This document shows positions 5,702 through 6,272 of a stretch of 6,272 bases of DNA, in pieces. Position numbers and translations under genes: made by a program. This DNA is from Bacteroidales bacterium (GTDB taxonomy: Bacteria; Bacteroidota; Bacteroidia; Bacteroidales; BM520). The stretch spans positions 1 to 6,272 of the forward strand of contig JALNXP010000152.1 in NCBI GenBank assembly GCA_023230285.1, read 5' to 3'. How positions within the stretch are numbered: position 1 is the stretch's first letter; each line of letters begins with the position of its first letter. The notes beneath the pieces are model-generated. The model worked only from the letters and a program-made list of their open reading frames with translations. It did no database searches and was not told the origin of the DNA.

Positions 5702-6272
5702 TTAGCAATTTCCCGTATACACATAATTCAAATATCTGCCTGCAATATCGGCAAGGCGATAAACCGTCTTCACCGGTGTTGGCAGAACATCAGCCATTTT
5801 ATAACAAGGGAAAAAGCGACTGATGTGATACGGAATATTTTTATCTATAGAAGCAAGCCATTGAGCTATAGCCGAAATTTCTTCTTCGCTGTCGTTTTTC
5901 TCCGGAACAACCAAAGTCGTTACCTCCACATGACATGATTGCGCCGCGATGCGGATGGTATTTTTCACAGCTTCCAAATCGCCGCCGACCATATTGTAGA
6001 AATCTTGCGTAAAGCCCTTTAAATCAACATTCATCGCATCAATATATGGAAGAAGATTGCACAAAGGAGCTTCACAAATCATGCCATTGGTGACAAGGAC
6101 GTTTTTCAAAGACTTTTGATGAGCAAGACACGCACAGTCTAAAACATATTCATAACTTATCAGCGGCTCGTTATACGTATAGGCAATGCCAATATTATCC
6201 TGTGCGACAAGCTGTTCCGCTCTCGCAACAAGTTCTTCAGGTAAAACTTCTATAACAGGAGACGAAGTTGTC
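5702..6272 (-). CDS. amrS: AmmeMemoRadiSam system radical SAM enzyme, C-terminal part (5' end outside window)
   Basis: The frame is open from the window's right edge to a TAA at 5702-5704 and gives 189 residues. Recognisable blocks are IGIAYTYNEP (SAM-binding region of this family), LKNVLVTNGM, IDAMNVDLKGF, VEVTTLVVPEKND, and the ending HISRFFPCYKMAD.LPTPV...YLNYVYTGNC. These are typical of the radical SAM member of the AmmeMemoRadiSam trio (with AMMECR1- and Memo-type partners), whose reaction I cannot state with certainty. The CxxxCxxC cluster motif should lie upstream, off the window. The protein stops directly at GNC, whereas many relatives I recall continue with a short zinc-ribbon-like TYCPNCG tail; the sequence after the stop shows no such tail in any frame I checked. 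A start at the internal TTG (6109) is unlikely because conserved sequence continues upstream of it. It is convergent with the peptide cluster and probably unrelated to it. Confidence 0.92.
   Translation of the reverse strand, partial: TTSSPVIEVLPEELVARAEQLVAQDNIGIAYTYNEPLISYEYVLDCACLAHQKSLKNVLVTNGMICEAPLCNLLPYIDAMNVDLKGFTQDFYNMVGGDLEAVKNTIRIAAQSCHVEVTTLVVPEKNDSEEEISAIAQWLASIDKNIPYHISRFFPCYKMADVLPTPVKTVYRLADIAGRYLNYVYTGNC

Overview
The window looks like a low-GC Bacteroidota genome, probably Bacteroidales-like. The signs are a lipoprotein signal followed by an acidic surface-export-like motif, Fn3-like repeats with the GVCWSTSQNP signature, a DUF4907-type protein, and almost no Shine-Dalgarno sequences. 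The taxonomic call is inference from protein style; no ribosomal or other marker gene is present.

Most of the window (1-5478, + strand) reads as one compact cluster for a cysteine-rich RiPP-like peptide of the CXXX-repeat class. In order it holds: the C-terminal 57 codons of one Cys-rich CXXX precursor cut by the window edge (3-176); a large lipoprotein with three Fn3-like domains and a six-bladed kelch propeller (211-2097); a small membrane-anchored DUF4907-like protein (2107-2514); a second, complete CXXX precursor of 148 aa (2558-3004); a radical SAM/SPASM peptide maturase (3019-4218); a second maturase that keeps a SPASM-like cysteine set but lacks the radical SAM CxxxCxxC motif (4206-5159, overlapping the previous gene); and a 90-aa accessory protein (5206-5478). 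Gaps are 9 to 46 nt, or an overlap, and no promoter or convincing terminator separates the genes, so co-transcription from a start left of the window is likely.

The likely flow is: the precursor is made in the cytoplasm with a twin-arginine type leader; the radical SAM enzyme, with the SPASM-only partner and the 90-aa protein, acts on its CXXX ladder; the product is exported by Tat, lipidated at Cys38, and perhaps flipped to the cell surface by the CSKDD motif. The Fn3-kelch lipoprotein carries a similar acidic motif after its lipid Cys and may sit in the same place. The biosynthetic trio matches families named in public protein-family collections (CXXX-repeat target radical SAM maturase, CXXX repeat peptide maturase, CXXX repeat peptide modification system protein); I know of no solved product structure. 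The leader combination and the exact modular cysteine spacing are the most interesting parts.

The right end (5702-6272, - strand) holds the C-terminal part of an unrelated radical SAM enzyme of the AmmeMemoRadiSam system, convergent with the peptide cluster. The 223-bp gap between them carries a perfect 9-bp-arm palindrome and no visible gene.
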